Of a DNA stretch of 64,000 nucleotides, positions 27,790-38,160 are shown in pieces. Numbering within the stretch: position 1 is the first letter of the stretch; every line of letters starts with the position of its first letter. The stretch covers positions 485,676 to 549,675 of the forward strand of contig NZ_MRDL01000036.1 in assembly GCF_002008365.1 (NCBI RefSeq), written 5' to 3'. A program made the translations under genes and the position numbers. Source of the stretch: Rhizobium leguminosarum bv. viciae USDA 2370 (GTDB taxonomy: Bacteria; Pseudomonadota; Alphaproteobacteria; Rhizobiales; Rhizobiaceae). The notes beneath the pieces are model-generated. The model made no database searches. It saw nothing but the letters and a program-made list of their open reading frames with translations, and was not told the DNA's origin.

Positions 27790-27897
27790 TCAGGCCAGCG
27801 CATCGGCCCGAGAATCGGAATCATTTTCGTAAGGCACGATGCGAGGATTGAAAGAGTTAGAGCGTCTTTTGTGCGTCCGAAAGGACGCACGGCGCTC
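27790..27897. repeat. Mosaic intergenic repeat, copy 2 (modules C+B)
   Basis: About 108 bp, same orientation and composition as copy 1 at 24799-24908. Shared words include GCATCGGCCCGA, GGAATC/GGAATT, GCACGATGCG and the terminal palindrome GTGCGTCC/GGACGCAC. The two copies bracket kbl, tdh and the GFA gene. Confidence 0.8.
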
Positions 27898-28350
27898 TAA
27901 AGGTGCATATACCGTCTGCACAACTGCAAAGATGATGGAAACAACTGGGTACGGCGGGCAAAATATTTGCTGCCCTTGTCTTTTGTTCGCCGCATCTTAA
28001 ATAAGGCTTCGCGATCGCTGCCGCGGTTCAAAGCCTGTGGATAAGGCTTTTTCCGTATTTTTGTGGGCTTTTTTTCTGGAAAAGCTTGACGAGAACAAAA
28101 AATGTGGGAATCACCGTTCGACTTGTTGAATGGTGAACTGGGTCAAGGCGGATCGCGCAACCATGGCCGGAAATCCAAGAGCAAGAAAGCTTTGCTGTCC
28201 GGTGCCGGTAATCGTGGTTAATCAGGCTTTAAATGTCATCCCGTTAGGTGGGCAAAGGTGATTCGAGGGCGGCGCGTGCGGCGCGTCAGGCCCTGAGACA
28301 GCCCGTTCACCGTAGCGAGATTGGATAGCGTCAGGAAGGCGACGATATAA
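27898..28350. promoter_or_regulatory. rpoD upstream region
   Basis: About 450 bases with no gene. It is more AT-rich than its surroundings near 27960-28130, with runs of T, and contains TTGACG at 28086-28091 as a possible -35 without an obvious matching -10. AGGAAGG (28333-28339) is the ribosome site for rpoD. The long leader suggests more than one promoter, but I cannot place them. Confidence 0.4.
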
Positions 28351-30408
<2,058 letters not shown>

Positions 30409-30434
30409 GGGGCGACAAGAACTCTACGATTGCG

Positions 30435-30462
30435 AAAGCCGGGCTTCATGTCCGGCTTTTGC
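30435..30462 (+). terminator. Rho-independent terminator of rpoD
   Basis: AAAGCCGG / CCGGCTTT pair over 8 bp around a 9-nt loop, followed by TTTTGCTTT, 27 bp after the rpoD stop. Confidence 0.85.
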
Positions 30463-30650
30463 TTTCGATCTTTGCGCCACTGCCGCACACTTTTGGGCGA
30501 CACGCCTAATACCAATGATCCCGGCGGCTTTCTTGTCGCTCGGTGGTGACAAGATTATAGTCCGGCCACGGGGGAAGAAATCGATCGCGATGCGCGAGCG
30601 AGGACCGACGCATGCCCGTGTCGGGCGAATCCTCCGCTGGGAGGTGCAAA

Positions 30651-30944
30651 ATGACCACTTACATTGTGTTGATCAACTGGACGGACCAAGGTGTGCGCAA
30701 TGTTCGCGACTCGTCAAAACGGCTGGATGCGGCGAAGAAGCTGCTCGGCGACATGGGCGGCTCCTTCAACCAGTTCTTTCTGACGATGGGCGGCCACGAC
30801 ATGGTGGCTGTCTGCGAAGCGCCTGACGATGCCGTCATGGCGCGGTTTGGCCTCTCGCTGGCGATGGGCGGCAATGTCCGCACCCAGACACTGAAGGCAT
30901 TCCCGGAGGCCGCCTATCGAGAGATCATCGGCTCGCTTGGTTGA
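30651..30944 (+). CDS. GYD domain-containing protein
   Basis: The 97-residue protein MTTYIVLINWTDQGVRNVRD has the complete GYD family pattern, including LGDMGGSFNQFFLTMGGHDM and VCEAPDDAVMARFGLSLAMG. These are small ferredoxin-fold proteins of unknown function. GGGAGGTG sits directly upstream of ATG 30651, which rules out the longer frame from 30612. It is a single gene following the rpoD terminator. Confidence 0.92.
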   Translation: MTTYIVLINWTDQGVRNVRDSSKRLDAAKKLLGDMGGSFNQFFLTMGGHDMVAVCEAPDDAVMARFGLSLAMGGNVRTQTLKAFPEAAYREIIGSLG

Positions 30945-31111
30945 TCGCGACAAAGGACCGCTATCGGCGATCATAAGCGTTGCGCAACTCGCGTCAGACT
31001 GGCACTGTCGCCCTGTCCTTAATTCCTCGTGGCGTATCGGCAGGGCTCTTGATGAAAGCGTTCCCGGGTTTTATGGCTGCCTTCGATTGTCCGACAACTG
31101 CTTCCTGAGCG

Positions 31112-31854
31112 ATGGCACTGGTGTGGGAAAATCGGGACGAAGGCATCGAGCGGGGCGCTTTCGCCTCGTTCGCTCTGCATGCCGTCATGCTTGCACTGCT
31201 GCTCCTGCTGCTTCCGAGACCTGAGCCGCCGGCACCGTTGCCGGACGACGGCATTACGGTTGATATCGTTCCCGAAGTCGCCAAACCTTCTGCGATAGCG
31301 CAGCGGGTCGCGACGCCTGCACCCACTACGGCAAAGCCGGACGCGAGTGCGTCGGTCCAGGAGATCGCTCCGCCGCATCAGGAGGAGGCGCCGACGGCCG
31401 CGAGGTCGCCGGAAGTGGCTTCCGTCCCTCCGGTGCCGCGCCGAAGCCTGGTGTATTCGTCCAGGCGGGCCAGCTGTTTTCGGAGACGGTGTTGTCAGAT
31501 TCGCGCAGCCGGCGCGCCCGCGAGGCGCTGCGCGGCCTTGCCGGCAGCGAGCGCAATCTACAGCTCTGTGATCTGGAGGCGATGGAGCAGGTGCGCCGCG
31601 CGCAGCCGGCGATGGCGCCGGATGCGCTCGCGCCCTATGCGATGGCGGCGGAAAAGGTCACCGGCAACAGGGTCGAGGTGAAGGGCGGCGCCTTCCGCAG
31701 CAAACGGAAGTGGTACAATATTCAGTTCAAATGCCAACTCGATGCCGGCTCCGGCAAGGTCGCTTCCTTCGCCTTTCTCATCGGCGATGCCATTCCGCAA
31801 AGCGAATGGCAGGCGCATGATCTGGTGGCCGACGATGGAGCCGCCGACCAATGA
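31112..31854 (+). pseudogene. DUF930 domain protein with TonB-like N-terminus, frameshifted
   Basis: The first frame (from 31112) starts MALVWENRDEGIERGAFASF, has one membrane helix (HAVMLALLLLLLPRPEPP) and a Pro/Ala-rich periplasmic stretch, then loses sense after EVASV. The other frame resumes with PSGAAPKPGVFVQAGQLFSE and the DUF930 domain (NLQLCDLEAMEQVRRAQP, WYNIQFKCQLDAGSGKVASF, FLIGDAIPQSEWQAHDL). A one-base loss near 31425 in a CCC context accounts for it. The next gene is an intact paralogue, so the break may be tolerated. Confidence 0.8.
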
Positions 31855-31861
31855 CACTATA

Positions 31862-31905
31862 GCGTAGCGCGTCTTTTCGGACGCGCAAAGGACGCCGTAG
31901 CACTT
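31862..31905. repeat. Mosaic repeat module B, copy 3
   Basis: GCGCGTC...GACGCGC palindrome plus AAAGGACGC and CACTTTAAA, in the opposite orientation to copies 1 and 2. It lies between the two DUF930 genes. Confidence 0.7.
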
Positions 31906-31981
31906 TAAATGGCTGTTGCGATCACGCGGTTTTTTTCTTTTGTGGCTTGATGCTGCCGGCTTTAGAGGCCACATCGCTGCT

Positions 31982-33073
31982 GTGACAGAAGAAGACGTGG
32001 AACCGGCGGAAACGCAGCACGAAACGGGAAAGCAGCGGCCTGAAATCCGCTGGGGCGTCGTTGCGTCCGTTGTTGCGCATATTCCTATCATTGCTCTTCT
32101 GATTTTCGGGCTGCCGAAGATCGAGTCGAAGCCTGTCGAAGACGAGAGCGTGAAGGTGGAGCTCGTTCCGCCGCCGGAGGAGAAGAAGCCGGAGCCCAAG
32201 CCCAAGGAAAAGCCACCGGAGCCGAAGCCGCCGGAAGAGGCCAAGAAGGAACCGCCACCGCCACCGCCTCCGCCGCCACCGCCACCGCCTCCAAAAGCTG
32301 CGAAGCTGCCGGAAGCGCCCGTCGCTCCCCAGCCACAACGTGTCGCCCGCCCGGTCTTCGAATTTGCCGAGAAGGATTCAGCGCCGGAACAAAGCGAGCG
32401 GGGTATACCGCAGCAGGCAGAAGCACCAAAACCGCCGGTCGTTGAGCCAAAACCCGAAGAAACGCCGCCTGTCGAATCGCCGCAACTCCAAAGGCCGGAG
32501 GTTCCGGAGACTATGCCCGCCGCGAATCCGGTGCCGCAGGATATCGAACTTCCCGAGGTAGATACTGCTGAGGCCAATCCGGAAAAGAACGGGCCGGCTG
32601 CCACAGGACACGATGAGGCAAAGACGAATTTCGAGCCGGCAAAGCCGTCGACGAATTCGACGGCAACAACCTCCTCAACGCCACCAGACGTTGAGGCTAA
32701 GGAATCGAATAAGCTCACGAAAGCGAAGACGCTATTTACCGACAACTTTGTCTCAGACCGCGCGGTCAAGACGGCGATGAATAACTTGCCGCGCCAAACG
32801 CGGGGTGGTCAGCTTTGCTGGAGCGAGCTCAGAGAGCAGCTCCTTCATTCGTCTGCGGCATATGATCCTAATCGTATTGAGGTGCCTCGATACAATCTGC
32901 CGAACGGCAATTTCCTCGCGCTTAAGCGAAGTGCGTTCTTTGACGGCCAGCAATTGCACCAGTTGGCGTTCAGTTGCGAAGTGAACGATAATGCGACGAA
33001 AATTGTATCGTTTGAATTCGGTGTCGGGAATGTAATTCCCAAAAGTGAGTGGGCGATTTATGACTATCCATGA
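31982..33073 (+). CDS. DUF930 domain protein with TonB-like membrane anchor and proline-rich spacer
   Basis: The product has about 363 residues from GTG 31982; a TTG at 31916 would add 22. One membrane helix (WGVVASVVAHIPIIALLIFG) is followed by a long Pro/Glu/Lys spacer (KKPEPKPKEKPPEPKPPEE, then a run of 14 prolines) as in TonB-like proteins. The last ~120 residues are DUF930 (LFTDNFVSDRAVKTAMNNLP, LCWSELREQLLHSS, GVGNVIPKSEWAIYDYP). It is probably anchored in the inner membrane and spans the periplasm. It duplicates the broken gene before it. Confidence 0.8.
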   Translation: MTEEDVEPAETQHETGKQRPEIRWGVVASVVAHIPIIALLIFGLPKIESKPVEDESVKVELVPPPEEKKPEPKPKEKPPEPKPPEEAKKEPPPPPPPPPPPPPPKAAKLPEAPVAPQPQRVARPVFEFAEKDSAPEQSERGIPQQAEAPKPPVVEPKPEETPPVESPQLQRPEVPETMPAANPVPQDIELPEVDTAEANPEKNGPAATGHDEAKTNFEPAKPSTNSTATTSSTPPDVEAKESNKLTKAKTLFTDNFVSDRAVKTAMNNLPRQTRGGQLCWSELREQLLHSSAAYDPNRIEVPRYNLPNGNFLALKRSAFFDGQQLHQLAFSCEVNDNATKIVSFEFGVGNVIPKSEWAIYDYP

Positions 33074-33177
33074 TTGATGGCGCTCTTGGTGAGTCGCCGC
33101 AACAAGCCACGCGCAAGCAACCCTACCTAGCTTCTTCCTATGGCCGTGATGATTCCGGTGAAGAAGAGGACAATGAT

Positions 33178-33339
33178 ATGTCGAATGAGATCGAGCGTTT
33201 CTTTGAGCGTCAGGACGAAGCCGTGAGCGCGCTGTTCCTGGAAAACAAGGGCGACGAGTTGACCGATATTCTGGTGGCTGCTCTGGAAGAGGCTTTCGAA
33301 ATCCTGCTCGAAGCCGCCCCCGCCGACACCGTTCATTGA
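33178..33339 (+). CDS. Small acidic hypothetical protein
   Basis: The 53-residue protein MSNEIERFFERQDEAVSALF... ends LLEAAPADTVH. It is helical and strongly acidic, with no membrane segment. GAGGA at 33166 gives a good ribosome site for ATG 33178. A longer frame from ATG 33070 overlaps the previous stop but lacks family character. Function unknown. Confidence 0.6.
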   Translation: MSNEIERFFERQDEAVSALFLENKGDELTDILVAALEEAFEILLEAAPADTVH

Positions 33340-33439
33340 GGTCGCAGAGGGTTCAGTGCCGATGTGCGCTGACTGACCGTGCCGCTTGCGGTCTCCCGTC
33401 CGGTCGGGATAATGCGCCAGCATCGATGGCCTAGATATC

Positions 33440-34237
33440 ATGTCGATTTTTCAAGAGGATCAATCGCCGCAAGCGGGCGCACTTGATGCCTGCCTAGCCG
33501 GTTACCGGTTCGAGCGCGATGCACTCGGTCGTTCCGCCGCGAGTGTCTTCCGGCTGGAAGTTCTCGGATTGCCGACGCTTTATCTGAAAGTTGAAGAGGC
33601 TGGTGCTTTCCGCGAACTCGCCGACGAGGCAGCCAGGCTTCGCTGGCTCCAGACTTACGGTCTGTCCTGTCCTGTTGTCATTGCAGAGGATAGTGATGGC
33701 GTGAACAACCGGCTGCTGATCAGCGCGCTCCCCGGGAGTGATCTCGCCAGTGCATCGGCGGTGACGCCGCTTGCACGGGTCGAGCTGCTGGCTGCGGCGC
33801 TTCTTGACCTGCATCGCCTGCCGATCGCATCCTGCCCCTTCGACCATCGGCTGGAGAGACGCATGGCGGCGGCGAAAGCGCGGATGCAGGCCGGCATCGT
33901 CGACGAGACCGATTTCGATGAGACGCGGCTTGGAAAGAGTGCCGAGGCTCTGTTTGCCGAACTCGAAAGCGGGAGGCCCGGCGGCGAGGATCTCGTCGTC
34001 ACCCATGGCGACGCCTGCCTGCCGAATTTCATCGCCTCCGAAGAGGGATTTTCGGGTTATATCGATTGCAGCCGCCTCGGCGTCGCCGACCGCTATCAGG
34101 ATATCGCACTCGCCTGCCGCAGCATCGCCTATAATTTCGGCGAGGCGCTGGTGCAGCCCTTCCTTGATTGTTATGGCATGCCGGCCACCGATCCGGCTCG
34201 GCTCGAATACTATCAGCTGCTCGATGAGTTCTTCTAG
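33440..34237 (+). CDS. APH(3')-like aminoglycoside phosphotransferase
   Basis: The 265-residue protein is a clear relative of Tn5 NPTII in length and in conserved blocks: ELADEAARLRWLQTYGLSCP, RLRM-type helix MAAAKARMQAGIVDETD, catalytic loop DLVVTHGDACLPN, metal-binding IDCSRLGVADRYQDIALA, and an identical C-terminal LLDEFF. It should transfer phosphate from ATP to an aminoglycoside 3'-hydroxyl. The catalytic Asp and Asn and the second Asp are all kept. Whether it confers resistance cannot be told from sequence. No mobile-element remains flank it. Confidence 0.9.
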   Translation: MSIFQEDQSPQAGALDACLAGYRFERDALGRSAASVFRLEVLGLPTLYLKVEEAGAFRELADEAARLRWLQTYGLSCPVVIAEDSDGVNNRLLISALPGSDLASASAVTPLARVELLAAALLDLHRLPIASCPFDHRLERRMAAAKARMQAGIVDETDFDETRLGKSAEALFAELESGRPGGEDLVVTHGDACLPNFIASEEGFSGYIDCSRLGVADRYQDIALACRSIAYNFGEALVQPFLDCYGMPATDPARLEYYQLLDEFF

Positions 34238-34316
34238 GCAGGCATCCTAGCTGCCTCGATTGCGTCATCTCACGGCGGCGGGCAGAGTGGCCGACGATCG
34301 GAGCTGCGGGCAGACA

Positions 34317-35123
34317 ATGGCGAAAAACCAATTCAGGATGTTGCGCTCGGCCTTGGCTGGCGTCGAAGCGGTGGAAGCGGAAACGCATCACAGCTTCGCC
34401 CGCCATACGCATGAGCAGTTCGGCATCGGCTTGATTTCCGCCGGCGCGCAATCTTCGCTCAGCGGCCGCGGCATGGTGAAGGCTGAGGCCGGCGACATCA
34501 TCACGGTCAATCCGAACGAGGTGCATGATGGTGCGCCGATCGGTGAGGGGCGGTCGTGGCGCATCCTCTATTTCGACCCCGCCATCGTCCGTGGTCTGTG
34601 GCAAGAGATCGGCGAAGGCGGGGCAGGGCGATCGGAAATCCCGCATCCGGTCATCCGCAATGCGGCGATCGCCGCCCGCTTCGAAATGCTGTTTCGCGCG
34701 GTGACCGGCGGCGGGGCGGCGGATGGGCTGCTCTGCGAGGAACTGCTTCTGCAACTCGTCGCCGACGTCATGCGCGAGCGCTTTGCTACCGAAGAGCGGC
34801 CACTGGTGCCGGCGTCGATCCGCGCCGCCCGAAACCTGATTGACGACGATCCGCTTGCCGCCGTCTCGCTCGCCGATCTTTCCAGGGAAAGCGGGCTGAG
34901 CCGCTTCCAGGTGTTGCGCGGTTTTGCCAAGGCGACCGGTTTGACGCCGCATGCCTATCTCATCCAGGCCCGCATCCATATCGCGAGGCGGCTGATCGCT
35001 CAGGGCATGCCGCTGGCGGAAGCCGCCTTTGCCAGCGGCTTTGCCGACCAGAGCCACATGACGCGCGTCTTCGTGCGCAAATACGGTCTGTCGCCGCGCC
35101 TCTATGCCGGCGCCTTTATCTGA
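34317..35123 (+). CDS. AraC-family transcriptional regulator
   Basis: The 268-residue protein has an N-terminal cupin (THHSFARHTHEQFGIGLISA, EAGDIITVNPNEVHDG) and a C-terminal double helix-turn-helix (VSLADLSRESGLSRFQVLRG, AFASGFADQSHMTRVFVRKYG). ATG 34317 (MAKNQFRMLRSAL) starts the family-like part. The next genes on the same strand are a DMT exporter and a B3/4 protein; this AraC subtype is commonly found beside amino-acid/metabolite exporters, so it probably controls them. Confidence 0.93.
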   Translation: MAKNQFRMLRSALAGVEAVEAETHHSFARHTHEQFGIGLISAGAQSSLSGRGMVKAEAGDIITVNPNEVHDGAPIGEGRSWRILYFDPAIVRGLWQEIGEGGAGRSEIPHPVIRNAAIAARFEMLFRAVTGGGAADGLLCEELLLQLVADVMRERFATEERPLVPASIRAARNLIDDDPLAAVSLADLSRESGLSRFQVLRGFAKATGLTPHAYLIQARIHIARRLIAQGMPLAEAAFASGFADQSHMTRVFVRKYGLSPRLYAGAFI

Positions 35124-35206
35124 ACGTCGATATTGCGGCTGCAATTTCGTTCAAGACCCCGGCCGGCTCCTGCTATTTCCTCGGCGCTTCCAACAGGAGA
35201 CGCTGG

Positions 35207-36106
35207 ATGTCGAGGCAGGTTCATGGGTTTTTCTATCTGGCGCTGGCGATGCTGACGGTCGGAAGCACCGTCATAGCCAGCAAGCTGATCGCGTCGGGTT
35301 TGCCGCCGTTCAGCGCCGCCGCATTGCGCTTCGCCATCGCCTTTCCCGTCTTTCTTCTGCTGATGCGGGCGACCGGCGCGCGGTTGCCGAAGCTCTCCAG
35401 CAGCGACCGCCTCATCCTCCTCATTCAGGCGGGGGCCGGCAGCGTCGGTTATACGACGCTGCTGATCTCCGGCCTCAGCCTGACCTCGGCGGCCGATGCC
35501 GGCGTCATCATCGGCACGCTGCCGGTGGTGTCGGCCGCAATCTCCATCCTGCTGCTTCGCGAACGGCCGCAGCGTGCCGTGCTTCTGGCCGTGGCGCTTG
35601 CGACGGCTGGTGTGCTGTCGATCGCCTTCACGCCAGATGCGGCCGGAGGATCGCTCTCCGGCAATGCGCTGATCTTCCTGGCGGTCGTCTGCGAGGGACT
35701 GTTCATCCTGCTGAACAAGAAGCTGAAGACGGAGATTGCGCCGCTAGCCCAGTCGACGCTGATGACCGGCATCGGCTTCATCGTTGCCGCCATCCCGGCC
35801 GCCGTTTTCGAAGCGCCTTTCGCACAGGACATTTCCGCAAGCACTGTCGCCGCCGTCTTTTATTATGCGCTGGTGCCGACCGTCGGCGGATTTCTGCTGT
35901 GGTATGCGGGGGCAGAAAGGGTGAGCGGCACCGAAGCCGCACTCTTCACCGCGGTTGCGCCGGTTTCCGCCGTCATGCTTGCCTTCATCATCCTTGGCGA
36001 ACCGGTCGGGCTCCACCAGCTCGCCGGCATCGCCTGCGTGCTTGCGGCCGTGCTCGGGCTTGCCTTTGCCGGGAGCCACACGATCAAACTTGCCGGCGGG
36101 AGATAG
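35207..36106 (+). CDS. EamA/DMT-family transporter
   Basis: The 299-residue protein has ten predicted membrane helices arranged as two EamA repeats (YLALAMLTVGSTVIASKLIA, the LRFAIAFPVFLLLM helix, then VFYYALVPTVGGFLLWYAGA and EPVGLHQLAGIACVLAAVLG). It is a drug/metabolite exporter of unknown substrate. The next gene starts four bases after its stop, so they form an operon with the AraC gene upstream as probable regulator. Confidence 0.92.
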   Translation: MSRQVHGFFYLALAMLTVGSTVIASKLIASGLPPFSAAALRFAIAFPVFLLLMRATGARLPKLSSSDRLILLIQAGAGSVGYTTLLISGLSLTSAADAGVIIGTLPVVSAAISILLLRERPQRAVLLAVALATAGVLSIAFTPDAAGGSLSGNALIFLAVVCEGLFILLNKKLKTEIAPLAQSTLMTGIGFIVAAIPAAVFEAPFAQDISASTVAAVFYYALVPTVGGFLLWYAGAERVSGTEAALFTAVAPVSAVMLAFIILGEPVGLHQLAGIACVLAAVLGLAFAGSHTIKLAGGR

Positions 36107-36109
36107 ACC

Positions 36110-36802
36110 ATGCAATTCAGCCATTCCGATGCCATATGGCAGGCCTTTCCGGAGCTTCGCGCCGGCGCGCTGCATGCGGGAGGGATCCATGCGGATGCCG
36201 ATGTCGAGGCGGCGATCGCAGACTTCAACGCAATCGCCGAGGCCCGGCTGGCGCAAGCGCAGGAAGGCGAATTCCCCGAAATCCAGGCCTGGCGGCGCGG
36301 CTTTTCCCGCATGGGGCTGAAGCCGACGCAATATCGCTGCGCTTCCGAGGCGCTGCTGCGCCGCTTCCGCCAGGAACATGCGCTGCCGCGCCTGCATCCG
36401 CTTATCGATCTCTGCAATGCGATTTCGCTTGCCTTCGCCATTCCGGTCGCCGTCTTCGACGCTGAAAAGATCGTAGGCGATCTCCAGGTCCGGCGGGCTA
36501 GGGGTGACGAGACCTATCTGACCTTTGGCGGCGAGAGCGAACATCCGGAGCCAAACGAGGTGATCTTCGCAGATGGGGCGCAGAATGCGCATGCGCGGCG
36601 CTGGACGAACCGGCAGAGCGGGCTTTCGGCGGTGCGGGCGACGACGCGCTCGGTGCTGATCGTTGCCGAGGCGCTGCACGCCTCCGCCGGCGACGACATC
36701 GCCAGGCTGGTCGAAACAGTTGCGGATGCGCTTGCACGGCACTGGCCGGCGGCGGCGAAAACGGCGATGCTCAGTCCGGTGTCGCCGCGTTTCGAGTTCT
36801 AA
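36110..36802 (+). CDS. B3/B4 tRNA-binding domain protein
   Basis: The 230-residue protein is related to the B3/B4 editing domain of phenylalanyl-tRNA synthetase beta. Key stretches are AWRRGFSRMGLKPTQYRCAS, EALLRRFRQEHALPRLHPLI and DLCNAISLAFAIPVAVFDAE, then FADGAQNAHARRWTNRQSG. Free-standing members may hydrolyse mischarged aminoacyl-tRNA or related compounds, but this is unproven. It is translationally close to the EamA gene, which suggests a shared amino-acid-related role. Confidence 0.88.
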   Translation: MQFSHSDAIWQAFPELRAGALHAGGIHADADVEAAIADFNAIAEARLAQAQEGEFPEIQAWRRGFSRMGLKPTQYRCASEALLRRFRQEHALPRLHPLIDLCNAISLAFAIPVAVFDAEKIVGDLQVRRARGDETYLTFGGESEHPEPNEVIFADGAQNAHARRWTNRQSGLSAVRATTRSVLIVAEALHASAGDDIARLVETVADALARHWPAAAKTAMLSPVSPRFEF

Positions 36803-36899
36803 GGGCGCAGCGTTTCAGGGAAAGCAACGTTCGGGGCCTTGGGCCGGCGGCATGCCCGCCCTATCTCTATGCGATCGATAGCTTCTGGAGACGAACCCG

Positions 36900-37298
36900 A
36901 TGTCAGACAAGTCGTTTAAGATTCCGGGGCCGGATCATCCGATCACCGTCGAGCACAATCCCTCCCGCGTCGTCGTCACGCTTGGCGGCAAGACGATTGC
37001 CGATACGCGCGATGCGCTGACGCTGTGCGAGGCCTCCTATCCGCCGGTGCAGTATATTCCGCGCAGGGATGTGGACATGTCGCTGCTTCAGCGCACCGAC
37101 CATAGCAGCCATTGCCCCTATAAGGGCGACGCCTCCTATTACAGCATCATTCCGGGCGGCGAGCGCTCGAAGAATGCCGTCTGGACCTACGAGGCGCCGA
37201 ATGCCGCGGTCAGCAGCATCAAGGACCATCTCGCCTTCTATCCCGACCGTGTCGACGGCATCGAAGAGATGGCCTCTCCGGAAGCCGGCGCCTTCTGA
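36900..37298 (+). CDS. DUF427 domain-containing protein
   Basis: The 132-residue protein MSDKSFKIPGPDHPITVEHN covers a full DUF427 domain with the invariant block YIPRRDVDMSLLQRTDHSSH, CPYKGDASYYSI and VWTYEAPNAAVSSIKDHLAF. The fold is a small beta-barrel of unknown function, sometimes near glyoxalase-like or stress genes. It is preceded by a 97-bp gap and followed by a probable EcfG promoter. Confidence 0.93.
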   Translation: MSDKSFKIPGPDHPITVEHNPSRVVVTLGGKTIADTRDALTLCEASYPPVQYIPRRDVDMSLLQRTDHSSHCPYKGDASYYSIIPGGERSKNAVWTYEAPNAAVSSIKDHLAFYPDRVDGIEEMASPEAGAF

Positions 37299-37328
37299 CG
37301 GCACGCATGACATTGAACCCGTTCCGGC

Positions 37329-37353
37329 GGAACATGTTTGCCGCCGGACCGTT
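37329..37353 (+). promoter_or_regulatory. EcfG/RpoE2-type general stress promoter
   Basis: GGAAC (37329-37333), 16 bp, CGTT (37350-37353): a full match to the rhizobial extracytoplasmic sigma consensus. The predicted start site near 37361 leaves a short leader to GTG 37380. Confidence 0.65.
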
Positions 37354-37379
37354 AGGGTCATCTAGCGGGGAGATGTGTC

Positions 37380-37622
37380 GTGCCAAAATTCTATTTTCAG
37401 CTCTTCGATCGTGATGGCGCCGGGACGACCGAGACGGCATATGATTTTGAATCCATCGAAGCTGCGAAAGCGGAGGCACGGCGCGTGTTGGCGGAGATGG
37501 CCACCGAAGGTCTGCCGGCTGCACCTCTGAACATGATGTCGGTGGAACTCTTCGATGAAAGCCGGCGACCGCTCGCAGAAATCCGGCTGATTCTCGAAGA
37601 AATTGCGAAACAGCCACGATAG
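37380..37622 (+). CDS. DUF6894-type small protein A
   Basis: The 80-residue protein MPKFYFQLFDRDGAGTTETA has the YFQL...G motif, a helix AKAEARRVLAEMATEGLP and a strand VELFDESRRPLAEIRLI. It is paralogous to the convergent gene at 37782-38027. GCGGGGAG lies before GTG 37380. Members are widespread small cytoplasmic proteins of rhizobia without known function. The EcfG-like promoter directly upstream suggests a stress role. Confidence 0.8.
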   Translation: MPKFYFQLFDRDGAGTTETAYDFESIEAAKAEARRVLAEMATEGLPAAPLNMMSVELFDESRRPLAEIRLILEEIAKQPR

Positions 37623-37781
37623 GCACGCCAACCTGCGAATGCCGGTCGATCGAGCCAAAGCAATCAAAAGACTATGTCAAATTTAATTGCCGGCTATCAA
37701 GGCGGGTCTTAGCGTCGCGCCAACCGACCGAGTCGGATTGATGCGTAGGAGTGACCGGCGGCAGCCCCTAAACGGCAACCG

Positions 37782-38027
37782 CTATCGCAAGACGTCGAGC
37801 CATTCATTGTTGAAGACGAGGCTGGCAACCGTGACCGGATCGCCGCTCTCGTCGCGAACGGTGATGGCGATCGTCATGCGATCACCCGCGGGCAGTTCGT
37901 CGCGGGCCACATCCAGCAGGATGCGGGTCAGCTCCTTCGGAATGTCTTCACGAGATCTGAGCTCGGTACCGTGCTCGTCGCGCGTGGGGCCTTCCCCGTT
38001 GTGTAGATCGAAATAGTAGCGAGCCAT
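37782..38027 (-). CDS. DUF6894-type small protein B
   Basis: The 81-residue protein MARYYFDLHNGEGPTRDEHG aligns with its convergent neighbour: YYFDLHNG, the helix DIPKELTRILLDVARDELP and the strand ITVRDESGDPVTVASLVF. ATG 38027 is clear. A weaker EcfG-like site (GGAAC-N16-GATT, 38077-38053) lies upstream. It is divergent from the Crp-type regulator, which could also control it. Confidence 0.82.
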   Translation of the reverse strand: MARYYFDLHNGEGPTRDEHGTELRSREDIPKELTRILLDVARDELPAGDRMTIAITVRDESGDPVTVASLVFNNEWLDVLR

Positions 38028-38160
38028 GTTCTTTCCTGCGCGTCACAGGAGAAATCACAGATGAAGACAATTGTTCCCGAGGCTAGGCATTGATTCTTAT
38101 AGAAAATATAGGTCGCATCGAAATGGATCAGGGCTCCAGCAATATCGGGCGGGCAAGACC

